NCBI GenBank assembly: GCA_041694635.1
Contig: JBDNHI010000019.1
Location: forward strand, 59,630 to 123,629
Direction: 5' to 3'
DNA: 64,000 bases
Source: UBA969 sp041694635
GTDB lineage: Bacteria; Planctomycetota; Planctomycetia; Gemmatales; Gemmataceae
Shown: positions 52,701 through 60,977 of the stretch, piece after piece
Layout: each line of letters opens with the position of its first letter
Numbering within the stretch: position 1 is the first letter of the stretch
The notes under the pieces: generated by a model
The model's database searches: none
The model's input: the letters and a program-made list of their open reading frames with translations, nothing else
What the model was told of the DNA's origin: nothing
Translations under genes and position numbers: made by a program

Positions 52701-53502
52701 TTCCAAAGCCACCTTCCCCAATACGATTTAATATCCGAAACCTACCAATGTGAGTACCTTGTTTTGGTATTGATTTAATTAAAACAGGGAGAAAATTAAT
52801 TAAAAGAGGAATTTCAGGATCTTGTAAAACCCAATCTCTACCTGCATAATACTCTTTTTGTAAAAGTAGTTCTCCCAGTTCAATGCAAGTAAAAAGCACT
52901 GGTAAGTCGCAAGGAGAAGCTTCAAGTAATTGAAGCAAGAAGTCTGATTCAAGTTCTTCGTAGATGCGCCTTAGGGCGCCAAGGTGTTTAAATCTATGAT
53001 CCCAACGATCCTGAACTTCTCCAGTAATTTCTTCTGGAAAATTCGATTGGCCTGCATAATGTGTTTTAAGCAACATACGGCTTGCGGGGCCTAACTTTGA
53101 AAGCCCGATTTCTGTAAATAATGTGGAAGCTTCAGTAGAATTTAGGTCATCTGTAGTTCTTGCAGGGTCAAACGCCAGTGAACCATTAAGGGGAAACTGA
53201 TTGTAAGTAATTTGATCTTTTAATTTCCATTGATCTAATGAATCGGAAAAATTTTGTAAGGTATCTAGGTCGTTGTTTTCTTTCAATGTTAAGCCAGATT
53301 TTAACTGTACCAATGATTTTAAATGATTAGAAACTAGTTGTTTTAGGTTAATTAGAAATGGATCATAGGGTTTTAAATGATTAGATAATTTCGACTTGTG
53401 AAATAATAAATAAGCATCTTTTAATAAATCATCCATAACCTTGTACAGAACCGAAGTTTGTACAGGGGTATGAAATTTAGTAGTGGTTGTATCGGTACGC
53501 AT
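49765..53502 (-). CDS. Ser/Thr protein kinase-WD40 fusion
   Basis: 1245 residues. The N-terminal 250 are planctomycete-specific helical sequence. The kinase (about 255-525) has R-I-G-E-G-G-F-G-I-V-Y, V-A-I-K-M-P, H-C-D-L-K-P-G-N (Cys for Arg of HRD) and D-F-G-L-A. A membrane helix (about 552-575) and a coiled stretch precede WD40-like blades (about 650-1245; S-P-D-G-K-K-I-A-T-G-G, last blade LSLGADKLLKLWDG). A kinase-TM-propeller layout is a planctomycete hallmark; the propeller is probably extracytoplasmic or periplasmic. Confidence 0.9.
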   Translation of the reverse strand: MRTDTTTTKFHTPVQTSVLYKVMDDLLKDAYLLFHKSKLSNHLKPYDPFLINLKQLVSNHLKSLVQLKSGLTLKENNDLDTLQNFSDSLDQWKLKDQITYNQFPLNGSLAFDPARTTDDLNSTEASTLFTEIGLSKLGPASRMLLKTHYAGQSNFPEEITGEVQDRWDHRFKHLGALRRIYEELESDFLLQLLEASPCDLPVLFTCIELGELLLQKEYYAGRDWVLQDPEIPLLINFLPVLIKSIPKQGTHIGRFRILNRIGEGGFGIVYKGYDEKLRREVAIKMPRVSLDEKPEGKLQAIREARAVARLDHPGIVPLLDVVELPNQTILVSSFIQGNSLSNWLKNTSKPVPTKLAAQWVLEIAYAMIHAHSRGVLHCDLKPGNILLEIPENIYSDEFISPKVADFGLARLTGVASSTITGPGLGLGTPMNMAPEQTLGRDALTISCDIYGLGTILYQLLANAAPFKATTLGELLKEVLENAPTPLKTYRKDLHPDLEAICLKCMEKKPSLRYATMNDLALDLKKFLKGEPTVARPLGMITTSIRWIYNHSILVILLGIIISSLSTSTVVFMVLFQKMKAQAEENLIQKNLSDANAKRSVRDRQLADRQYYDSEMRAIQLAFEEGDSPKSANKLRLLVPEQFGGLELRDFEWYFWNRLTTQGHEKAIRFNDYAIRFAKRNNAQFAVSLQNSKSILIVDTPSGNKGKRFSGASEPAYNPDGTLLAYVDFENTVQWIDPDSEMNLGRFKNEGPVRRLLFINKETLLVLGEASWKLINVKTGDIVWDKEKERLGVFSNCCFITQEIFATWTNDGLIQVWDVKNKSKLDEFSCEGKLCQACEASADGKKLAWVSFPQKLMTRDLSSKTTRILTELKDILVFSLCWSPDGKKIATGGSEQAVVVFNSESGQILDKKTGHFYRHIKHVAFNDDEKLSSIGVQVSPHKAEFITWKNTKAINSKIIYKIPTIPLNFDVDSSGKIALIIDENKKGYLINLEDSFLIKEINFDNNNLNLTYNHHTKEFIVLSNNSTLAKIDLNGNILPLPVKVKEKNASNLLVSPKGDAIAISLFYGGVGVYSLLSGELLGNLPGEGLAPILLNIPMSDTFIASSRKEAAVVINWADCKLIKEYFPAPSQIDHLAISNNSNALAISKNYTTIDLVDHPKLNKARDFHTIEGSLLRGLNWSYNSERIFTWCLDGTINFFDSNNGQEVLKIKAHSNSVLNVIEVQKGKKFVSLGADKLLKLWDGSND

Positions 53503-53551
53503 AATATCCGTACTTTAAATGTTAAAATAGAAGTCTGGTTTTCTAGCTAAG

Positions 53552-53743
53552 TTATTTCTTCTGAACTCCGAGTGGCGGAACTTTCAAAGTTTCGGAAGGG
53601 GTGAATTTTACATCCTTGGAAACGGGAGGCAGATCCTTGCCATTCTGATTGCCCCAATCTGAACATCCTATTGTCATAAAAAGGGCACAAGAAAAAAGTA
53701 TAAGACCCATTATAGCTTTAAAATATGCAGTTGCAATAATCAT
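53552..53743 (-). CDS. Small lipoprotein following a DUF1559 gene
   Basis: 63 residues with a signal peptide and lipobox FMTIGC. The mature part is only about 36 residues, hydrophilic and proline-rich. Its ATG overlaps the DUF1559 stop by ATGA. The pair recalls the DUF1559-lipoprotein pair at 22.4-24.0 kb. Confidence 0.72.
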   Translation of the reverse strand: MIIATAYFKAIMGLILFSCALFMTIGCSDWGNQNGKDLPPVSKDVKFTPSETLKVPPLGVQKK

Positions 53744-54762
53744 TCAAACACCTCGATATCTCCATCTGCTTTTCCAGATGCTGCCATTAGTGCTGCCCAT
53801 CTAGGGCTAGTTTTATTAAGGATATCTACAGTAGTGGCTTGTGTGGTGAAATTTTTGGCAATGGCCCGAACCGCACCATCAGCCATTACAAAATTAGCTA
53901 CCCCACTATGGGCGCTATTAAGTGAAAAATGCATTAAATTCGGTGTCTGATTAAATGTATTATTTGTAAAAAAACCACTAGCACCCATCCATGCCATGGA
54001 ATAACTGCGCTGCCCATTTGAGGTATTCCCGAGGTATTCGCCAAAAAGGAGAGTATTTGAAGTGCCATCGGTGATATTGGTGATTGCAAATTGTTCATTG
54101 GGGATAAAAACTCCTTCATGAGCAGCGTAATAGTCGAGGATTGCTGAGGGAAAGAGAACAGGAAATCTTCCCAAGGTACCTGCATTGGGTACATAATTGG
54201 TTAATCCAGGAACCCCCCCCGAGGCAGTAAACTGGCTAACAACGGTACCGGTAATACCACCTCGGGGATCAATAAAACAAATCACATTATTTGTGCCACT
54301 GCTTTCAACTGCATAAGGATCATCCGAAGGGCAGAGGAACATTTTGATTTTGGTGCGTGCAAGAGAGTAGGTGTTGGGTGCATCGAAATTAAGCCAGCTA
54401 ACGCCACCCGAATTGGAATTTAGGGTATAAAGCTCAGGCTTGAACTCCTTGAATAAATTCTCTTGCTCGATGTAGGGAAGGATTTGCACAAGCACCCCAG
54501 CTTGGGTGCCTATTGCCAGAGTCTGGTTTGTAGAGGCGGTACCATGTTTTCCTAGTGGAAGTTTTCGAAAAGTAACTTCGAAATTAAGAGTTGCAAGCGC
54601 CAGCTGCTTCATATTATTAGAACAAGTCATCCGAGATGCAGATTCTCGAACCTTCTGTATTGCAGGCAATAATAAACCAATTAGGATTGCGATAATTGCG
54701 ATAACAACCAATAGTTCGATTAAAGTGAAGGCTTTTTTTTTGAATCGGGTTTGAATATTCAT
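53740..54762 (-). CDS. DUF1559 protein with type IV pilin-like leader
   Basis: 340 residues. A prepilin motif (AFTLIELLVVIAIIAILIG) precedes the DUF1559 hallmark L-L-P-A-I-Q-K-V-R-E-S-A-S-R. The domain ends with A-H-S-G-V-A-N-F-V-M-A-D-G-A-V. It is probably processed by a prepilin peptidase and secreted. The function is unknown. Confidence 0.92.
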   Translation of the reverse strand: MNIQTRFKKKAFTLIELLVVIAIIAILIGLLLPAIQKVRESASRMTCSNNMKQLALATLNFEVTFRKLPLGKHGTASTNQTLAIGTQAGVLVQILPYIEQENLFKEFKPELYTLNSNSGGVSWLNFDAPNTYSLARTKIKMFLCPSDDPYAVESSGTNNVICFIDPRGGITGTVVSQFTASGGVPGLTNYVPNAGTLGRFPVLFPSAILDYYAAHEGVFIPNEQFAITNITDGTSNTLLFGEYLGNTSNGQRSYSMAWMGASGFFTNNTFNQTPNLMHFSLNSAHSGVANFVMADGAVRAIAKNFTTQATTVDILNKTSPRWAALMAASGKADGDIEVFE

Positions 54763-54784
54763 GGGCAGAATTCCAACTTTTTGA

Positions 54785-56614
54785 TTATTCTAACTTCCAA
54801 CCGTCTACTTTGAGTGATGCATATTCCTTATCACCATACTTGATAATTATCTTATGGGGAAGTTCTTTATTAGAAGAATCTTTTTTATAGTCTGAAAAGT
54901 GGATTTCACAAGGATCATCCTCACGATCGATAGAAACCTCAAAACCGAGCAGTTTATAGTCCGAAGGATTGAAATACCACTTGGTATTAACGCCCCCCAA
55001 ACTGGTGCGTAAAACTTCAGCATCAATGCGCCGAGAAGGGAAATTAGGTTTAAGAAGATTCTCTGAAGGAGAATAATAAGGCTCAATACCCCCGTGCGAG
55101 AAATCACCTACAAAGCCTTTTTCGCCATAAGTAAGTAGTTGCCTCAGTTGAAAGAAAGCAACCAAAAGCCCTCCGCTTGAAGGTGGGTCTTTAAGAACCT
55201 TGCCCTCTTGTTCAATGGCAAGGGGTTCAACGGAGAAATCAATACCATCGAAAATACCTTGAACCAAATCGTTTTTGCCATCCTTAGCACCTTTGGCAAG
55301 AATGCGAAGCATAACCACAGCTTGTCTGCTTTTATCGCCAATCTTCCCCGTACTTTGAATCTGCCAATTTCCAGTTAAATTAGAAAAGTCGCCATTCTTC
55401 TTGAAGTTGGCAAGTATCTTATCTCTTTCAATTTTATTGAAATAATAATTGGCATAGCCAGCCTTAGCTTCATAAAACTTGGCAGCAGGGCCAGTAGGAA
55501 GTTTTGGCCCAGCAGGTTTTGCAGGTGGAACCTGACCTTTAGGTAAAGGTATCGGCATCGGTTTGGGTTCAATAGGAGTAGCAGGGCCACCATTGGGATT
55601 ACCAACCTCCATTTTTTCCGACCCCATCAGCCTTACCAGAATTTCTTTTCTCTCCGAGGAACCGTTTTCAAGTTCTCGTTTGTATGTCAAAGGAAGGCGC
55701 CAGCCCCTTGGATAAAGTCCTAGCACATTTTTAAATTGGTTGACGCTGGTCATTGGCCTGCCCGCAAAGAAAAGCAATTGGTCTTCAATCTTCAACCCTC
55801 TGCGAGTTGCATCGGAATCGATCATGCCATTGACGGTTACTTTCCCCAAGGCAGATTCTTCTAACCCACTGGAAACCACGGCTCCCAAGGAAGCGTGGTC
55901 GACAAAAAGGCCAGCTTTTAAATGCCCCATAAAGTTTTTAATTTGATTGATAGAAATCGCATAACCAACTCCTGAATTAATACGAGACCTTTTATCAAAG
56001 GAACCTCTACCATTAATGCCAATGAGTTCCGCATTCATATTAAAAAGCGGCCCACCCGAATTCCCCGGATTAATCGATGTGTCAACCTGAATGCAATCCG
56101 TGTATTCATACATACCCCGCTCTGGGTATTGATACCGGTGGGTCCCACTAACTAAACCAAAAGTAACGGTAGGGGAAAAATCGGTAGCCAGCATAAATGG
56201 ATTTCCCATAGCGATTGAGGAATCTCCAACCAAAACCTTATCGCTATCAGCAAGCTTTGCAAAAGGAAAAGGTTTTCCAGTTTCCTTGGGTAGAAGTTTA
56301 ATCAAGGCAACATCGCCAACTTTATCAAGGCCAACTAAAATTGCATCATAAAGAATGCCATCTTGTAATCCACATTTAAGGGAAGGACTTTGGCCTGCAA
56401 CCACATGGAAATTGGTAAGTGCAAACCCATCTGCGCTGATAAGAACGCCGGAACCACCCCCGGTAACCACCGCCACCACCGCGGGTGCAACTTTTTTAAT
56501 AACATCCAACCGAGTTGATTCAAACAGCTTGATTTTAAGATCAAGGTCTGCGGCATTCGAGGTTTGAACCAGATAAAAAGTAACAACCAAGCTGATAAAC
56601 ATCTGGCTTCTCAT
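54785..56614 (-). CDS. HtrA-like serine protease with PDZ and a C-terminal unknown domain
   Basis: 609 residues from ATG 56614, which follows AAAGGA by 9 bases and opens a signal peptide. An ATG at 56635 overlaps the upstream gene by ATGA and is the alternative. The catalytic triad is complete: His (LTNFHVV), Asp (GDVALIK) and Ser (INPGNSGGPL). A PDZ domain follows (about 255-330), then a proline-rich linker and about 230 residues of unknown beta-rich sequence with repeated K-x-G and Y-x-N patterns. It is the last gene of a four-gene operon of exported proteins. Confidence 0.87.
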   Translation of the reverse strand: MRSQMFISLVVTFYLVQTSNAADLDLKIKLFESTRLDVIKKVAPAVVAVVTGGGSGVLISADGFALTNFHVVAGQSPSLKCGLQDGILYDAILVGLDKVGDVALIKLLPKETGKPFPFAKLADSDKVLVGDSSIAMGNPFMLATDFSPTVTFGLVSGTHRYQYPERGMYEYTDCIQVDTSINPGNSGGPLFNMNAELIGINGRGSFDKRSRINSGVGYAISINQIKNFMGHLKAGLFVDHASLGAVVSSGLEESALGKVTVNGMIDSDATRRGLKIEDQLLFFAGRPMTSVNQFKNVLGLYPRGWRLPLTYKRELENGSSERKEILVRLMGSEKMEVGNPNGGPATPIEPKPMPIPLPKGQVPPAKPAGPKLPTGPAAKFYEAKAGYANYYFNKIERDKILANFKKNGDFSNLTGNWQIQSTGKIGDKSRQAVVMLRILAKGAKDGKNDLVQGIFDGIDFSVEPLAIEQEGKVLKDPPSSGGLLVAFFQLRQLLTYGEKGFVGDFSHGGIEPYYSPSENLLKPNFPSRRIDAEVLRTSLGGVNTKWYFNPSDYKLLGFEVSIDREDDPCEIHFSDYKKDSSNKELPHKIIIKYGDKEYASLKVDGWKLE

Positions 56615-56631
56615 AACAAAAATTCCTTTCA

Positions 56632-57867
56632 TCATTTACCAACCTGAGCATTTCCAAGATCGAGGTGTTTCCCAAATTCCAAGGGATTAGAAGAACGAAG
56701 TACAATGCGAAGCTTCTGAACATCTTTAATGCTAAGGTTGATAATAGTATCTCGTTTTTTATCCTTGCGAGAAAGTTCTAGCTTTAAAAGTTGTTTGCCA
56801 TCACCTTCTATTTCAAGAATCACTTGCCCTTCAACGCCCCCAACTAAATCATTAAACCCTGCAATCGCTTTAAATTCACGGTACTCACTTTTTAAATCAT
56901 ATTCCAGTTCAGTCGTAGCAATAAGCGAAAGCCCCTTAGGATAAGTAACCCCATTAATGCGGATCGGGCCACCATCTTGATTTGTATCTTTTCTATAAGC
57001 TGATAACCGGTCTTCGTCGGTAGAAAGAACCAAGCGAGAAGGCTCGATATCAGAAAGGAAGACTAGTTTTCCTTTACTAAAATCTAGCTTATGAATCGAG
57101 CTTAAAGGCAGATTTATTTCCACCCCCGATGAAGTAGTTACCTTAATAGTTTCTTTGTCTAAAATCATTTTAGATGCAAGGAATTCAGACTTCGATTTAT
57201 CGATGACTTTGCAAACAACGGGTAGGGCAGTTTCATCAAGAGATCGTAAGAAGACCAACCCGTGTAAGTTCGCCTGAGGAACAAGAATAGGCTTGGTCGA
57301 ACCGACCGTACTGAACTCAAGAGATTTCCCCGAGTCATCCCCTTTGCCTAAGGTTCCTTCAAGCAGATTCAAAATACCATCTGGGTTGTCTGCATCTTTT
57401 TTAAGAATAGCAAGCACATCTTTTTTTCGTTTTTTACTAATTCTTTCGTTCCAAGTAGTTCGGTCAGTTGCAACTTGTGCTTTAAAAAGAACCCAAGAAA
57501 CTTTCGTAAGAGGCACTGTAACTTTTTCCCCAGTAGGCAGGCTCATCAGTATCATTTCACCTTTAATCTCGGTAGCATTACTGACGATTTGCGAACCATC
57601 GGAAAGTTCAACCAAAGAAAAAGGGTTAGGCGGAAAAAGACTCGAAGTTTCTAAATTAACTTGCATCATTTCAACTAATGGAACTTTTCGTGTGCTTCCA
57701 CCTGCATCCATTACGACTTCTGTTTCAGTAAATGAAATGATCTTTCCTTGAAAAGCTTCACCTTTTAAAGTGCGAAACTCTGCACCAACAACAGCAAAGG
57801 GTTGAGCCATTAAGACTATCAACCCTAAGGTAAAACTAAAAAGTAAGTGAGGTTTAAAAATAATCAC
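56632..57867 (-). CDS. Secreted NPCBM/NEW2-domain protein
   Basis: 411 residues with a signal peptide ending near VVGAE. The first 270 residues hold repeats of short beta segments (LKGEAFQGKIISFTETEVVM; LSDGSQIVSN). The C-terminal 130 form an NPCBM-type carbohydrate-binding module (ITYPKG-like I-N-G-V-T-Y-P-K-G-L, F-K-A-I-A-G-F-N-D, and K-L-R-I-V-L). GTG start overlaps the upstream stop (GTGA). It probably binds cell-wall or extracellular sugar. Confidence 0.83.
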   Translation of the reverse strand: MIIFKPHLLFSFTLGLIVLMAQPFAVVGAEFRTLKGEAFQGKIISFTETEVVMDAGGSTRKVPLVEMMQVNLETSSLFPPNPFSLVELSDGSQIVSNATEIKGEMILMSLPTGEKVTVPLTKVSWVLFKAQVATDRTTWNERISKKRKKDVLAILKKDADNPDGILNLLEGTLGKGDDSGKSLEFSTVGSTKPILVPQANLHGLVFLRSLDETALPVVCKVIDKSKSEFLASKMILDKETIKVTTSSGVEINLPLSSIHKLDFSKGKLVFLSDIEPSRLVLSTDEDRLSAYRKDTNQDGGPIRINGVTYPKGLSLIATTELEYDLKSEYREFKAIAGFNDLVGGVEGQVILEIEGDGKQLLKLELSRKDKKRDTIINLSIKDVQKLRIVLRSSNPLEFGKHLDLGNAQVGK

Positions 57868-58949
57868 GGTGTAGGGTTCGCTTCTCCAAGTCGTTTAAAA
57901 TAGATTTCCACAGCTTCGCGGTATTTAGGAGGTAGGCTGCGAGTTAATTCTACCATAGCTTTGGCCCGTTCTTTTTCTGGAAGTTTACCCCAAACTTGGG
58001 CCAGTTCCCGTACTCGCTTTTGATCGACCTGACCCGCACCCGAACCACCGCCACCAATACTATCCTGCTGGGGGGAGGAAGGTTGTACGGAGTTTCCAGG
58101 TGGCCCATTGCCCGCACCGGGTGCCCCCGGACCCGCACCATCTGCTGCTTTTTTTGCAGCATCTTCCATTTCTTTGATCATCTCATCAAGGCGAACTACA
58201 ACTTCCTTCTGAATTTTCTGGGTCTTTGCACCACCTTGACCAAGGTCAAGCCTGCGTTGAATGTTTTCCATCTTGCGCGAAATCCAGCCTAAATCTTTTT
58301 CCCTCCAAGTCATCATTTCAATTGCCATCAACGCTGCAACATTACGATATCTTTCAGGAGATTCCATCACATCATCCAAAAGGCGATTAATCGTGTCATC
58401 AGCTTCTTTTTTCATCATCAGGGAGAATTCAGCAACGGCCCTGTGGAAAAGATAAGAGGAAGGGTCTGCAACTTGCTCTGGCTTGAATATTTTTAAAGTG
58501 TCTAATGCCATTTCATAAACCTTGTTTTGGCTAAGGATGCGTGAGTAAGCAACTGCAAGATTCGCTCTTAAAAACAAAGGCTTCGTTGCATCCTTTAACA
58601 AAGTAGGTATTTCAGAAGGCGCTTCTAGCACCGATTCCCTTGCCTGAGAAAGAACTTTTGCTGCATCTGCATCAGCAAGCGCAAAGGTTTCTGCAAGTTT
58701 ATCAGAAGAACTATCTGTACTAGCCCAGATTTGCTCTAACCCTTTTTGTTGCTCGGGGGATAATGCGGGTCGGGTTTTTAACCAACCTTCCGCTTGCGCC
58801 CTCACCTCTGCTACCGTTGGGGATTTTAACACCCCAAACGATGGTATCTCTTTAAGCGGACTTATCGTTGGCGTTTGTGCGTTACCCCAGCACCACCCTA
58901 GTAAACTCACTGTCAGCCCACACGCAAGTATTCGAAGTCCTTTAATCAT
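57864..58949 (-). CDS. Secreted helical protein of unknown function
   Basis: 361 residues with a signal peptide ending near GNAQ. The bulk is alpha-helical and resembles TPR-like helix pairs (FALADADAAKVLSQ; LAVAYSRILSQNKVYEMALDTLK). A glycine/proline/serine-rich linker (about 275-315) separates a last helical part (KLPEKERAKAMVELTRSLPPKYREAVEIYFKRLG). AAAGGG lies 7 bases before the ATG. It is coupled to the NPCBM gene by overlap. Confidence 0.78.
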   Translation of the reverse strand: MIKGLRILACGLTVSLLGWCWGNAQTPTISPLKEIPSFGVLKSPTVAEVRAQAEGWLKTRPALSPEQQKGLEQIWASTDSSSDKLAETFALADADAAKVLSQARESVLEAPSEIPTLLKDATKPLFLRANLAVAYSRILSQNKVYEMALDTLKIFKPEQVADPSSYLFHRAVAEFSLMMKKEADDTINRLLDDVMESPERYRNVAALMAIEMMTWREKDLGWISRKMENIQRRLDLGQGGAKTQKIQKEVVVRLDEMIKEMEDAAKKAADGAGPGAPGAGNGPPGNSVQPSSPQQDSIGGGGSGAGQVDQKRVRELAQVWGKLPEKERAKAMVELTRSLPPKYREAVEIYFKRLGEANPTP

Positions 58950-58964
58950 TTTTAATCCCTTTAA

Positions 58965-60791
58965 TTACTGACCTTTGTTTCTGCCTTTAGAAATATCTTC
59001 AGTGACCTTAGAAAGCTTCTGCTGTCTGCCCGAGAGATCTTTAAATTCTTTCCTAATACCATTTAGCTTTTCCTTTTCACCAGCATCTGCAACTTTGGAA
59101 ACATTAGGAACTTGCTCGCCTTCAATCTGCTTGCCGTAAAGTGTAGTACGGTTGTTAACCCTAATCTGCATAGAACGAATCATTTTCAGTTCTGCAATCA
59201 TATCGATGAGTCGTTGGTCTGGTGGTTGGCCACCACTAGAAGGGGGCATTGGTGGGGATGGAGGCTTGTCTTGGTTATCCTTGCGGGCTTTTTTCAACGC
59301 TTCGACCATTTCCTTTAATGCGTCAATAATATCGTTTTCAATCGCAACGGTAACCGTTCCAACATCCGCCCTGCGTAACCTTCCCGCTGTAGTGTTCATA
59401 TCACCCAATACCTGTTTAAAGACTTCAGCAAATGCAACTGCAGAACCCTCTGCTTCGATGAGATTAAGTGCCTTAGCAGCTTCTTTGCTAATTTCATCTT
59501 CCTTGTCAGAAAGTTCAAGTGCTTTTTGATCTTCATTCCGGGAAGATTTCTTGTCGGTGGTGCCTAGGATTATTTTATCAAGAGCGGTGGTGCCATCTCT
59601 TACAGCGATTTGCATAGCGAGCATTTTTTCGCATCGACCTTGAAGCTGGGCGAGCAAGCGTTCAATTTCTTCTTCGCGCAATTGTTTAAGAAGTTCTTCC
59701 AGTTTTTTCTGAGCTTGCTTTAATTTATCAACTGCTTTGGCCTGATCTTCAGAAGCGCCTTGCTTATCGTCTTTATCGATTTTCTTTTCAGCAGCTTCTT
59801 GCTCCTTTACACCTTCTTGAATCTGTTTCTTGGCTATTTGAGTTTCAGGGTTTGCAGGTTGTTCGGGCATATCAGGGCTCTTAGAGTCGCTGCCTTTACC
59901 ATCTTTAGGGTCCCCACCCTTACCGTCTTTGGGATCGCCCCCTTTACCGTCTTTGCTATCTTTGGGATCGCCCCCTTTAGAATCTTTCCCTTTACCGTCT
60001 TTGCTATCTTTGGGATCACCCCCTTTAGAATCTTTCCCCTTGCCATCTTTGCTATCTTTGGGATCACCCCCCTTATCATCTTTGGAATCTTTAGGGTCGC
60101 CCCCTTTAGAATCTTTCCCCTTACCATCTTTAGAATCTTTAGGGTCACCTTTACCGTCTTTAGAATCTTTACCCTTACCGTCTTTGCTATCTTTAGGGTC
60201 GATAAGGTTTTTAGTTTCTTTGGTAACTTTATTTTGAGCTTTAGCGATATCAGTTTTTCCTAGTTTGCCTAACTCGGTGTTGGCTTGAACGCGTTCTTGT
60301 TTCTCGATAATGTCTTTTAATTTTTCGAGAAGTTTTTGAACTTCTTCGCGTTCTTTGCGTAGTGCGGATTCCCGGTCATCCTTAAGAAGCACATCGATCA
60401 ATTTACGCAGGTCATCCCGGATTTCTTGATTTTGAGTCAGCACCCCTTGTAGCGTATCAATGTTTTTAAAGGCATTAGAAGTTCTTAGCGAAAGGATCAG
60501 AGTCGAGAATTTAACTTCAATACCTTGTTCGGAAGCGCTCTTTAAAGCGTTCTTAAGTGCTTGAGCTTTATCGCGGTCTTCAGCCTTAGGACTATTTTCA
60601 AGTCGTTGGGCAAGTCTTAGAAGGTCGGTGGTAAAATCTTTGAACTGTTGTTTAAGGCGTTCTTGACTTCCTGTCACATCGGTCTGGACAGCTTTACTAT
60701 CAGATTTTGCGGGTTTAGAATCTTGGGCTTGAACTGCAATTGAAAAAGCGAGTCCAAGAAATAAAAATAAAGATCCAAGGCGAGTCATCAT
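58965..60791 (-). CDS. Secreted coiled-coil protein with a D/K/G-rich repeat region
   Basis: 608 residues. A signal peptide (ending VQAQ) leads into coiled-coil helices (about 40-190). Residues about 195-305 are imperfect repeats of K-D-S-K-D-G-K-G-K and G-G-D-P, highly charged and probably disordered. A second coiled-coil stretch (about 310-370) and a helical domain follow. It begins the operon with the helical, NPCBM and HtrA-like genes. GGAG lies 7 bases before the ATG. Confidence 0.82.
   Translation of the reverse strand: MMTRLGSLFLFLGLAFSIAVQAQDSKPAKSDSKAVQTDVTGSQERLKQQFKDFTTDLLRLAQRLENSPKAEDRDKAQALKNALKSASEQGIEVKFSTLILSLRTSNAFKNIDTLQGVLTQNQEIRDDLRKLIDVLLKDDRESALRKEREEVQKLLEKLKDIIEKQERVQANTELGKLGKTDIAKAQNKVTKETKNLIDPKDSKDGKGKDSKDGKGDPKDSKDGKGKDSKGGDPKDSKDDKGGDPKDSKDGKGKDSKGGDPKDSKDGKGKDSKGGDPKDSKDGKGGDPKDGKGGDPKDGKGSDSKSPDMPEQPANPETQIAKKQIQEGVKEQEAAEKKIDKDDKQGASEDQAKAVDKLKQAQKKLEELLKQLREEEIERLLAQLQGRCEKMLAMQIAVRDGTTALDKIILGTTDKKSSRNEDQKALELSDKEDEISKEAAKALNLIEAEGSAVAFAEVFKQVLGDMNTTAGRLRRADVGTVTVAIENDIIDALKEMVEALKKARKDNQDKPPSPPMPPSSGGQPPDQRLIDMIAELKMIRSMQIRVNNRTTLYGKQIEGEQVPNVSKVADAGEKEKLNGIRKEFKDLSGRQQKLSKVTEDISKGRNKGQ
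59880..60210. repeat. Degenerate tandem repeat region encoding K-D-S-K-D-G-K-G
   Basis: On the minus strand the codons for Lys-Asp-Ser/Gly-Lys-Asp/Gly recur about a dozen times with small changes. Units of 15 to 48 bases can be drawn. It is in frame and entirely inside the coding sequence, so length variation among strains would not break the gene. Confidence 0.8.
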
Positions 60792-60977
60792 AAAAGCACT
60801 CCAAAAGCCAAAAGTGGCCTAAAGGGTTAATCCCTAACTATTATTGACGAATCAGGAGTTAAAAGCCAACAGGATTGTGCAGATAGTATGCAGGAATAAG
60901 GTTAAAAGGGCCAGCATTTCAAGAAATATAGGACTATATATCCCTAAAAGTTGAATTTTAACCCCAACTTCCTTGTT

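Noticed and set aside
59880..60210. Regularly spaced repeats that might suggest a CRISPR array
   Set aside because: Units vary in length, are in frame and encode K-D-S-K-D-G-K-G; there are no unique spacers and no cas genes.
59760..60263. 167-codon open frame on the plus strand across the K-D-G repeats
   Set aside because: It arises because the complement of Lys/Asp/Gly codons avoids stops; its F/I/L-rich product has no independent support.
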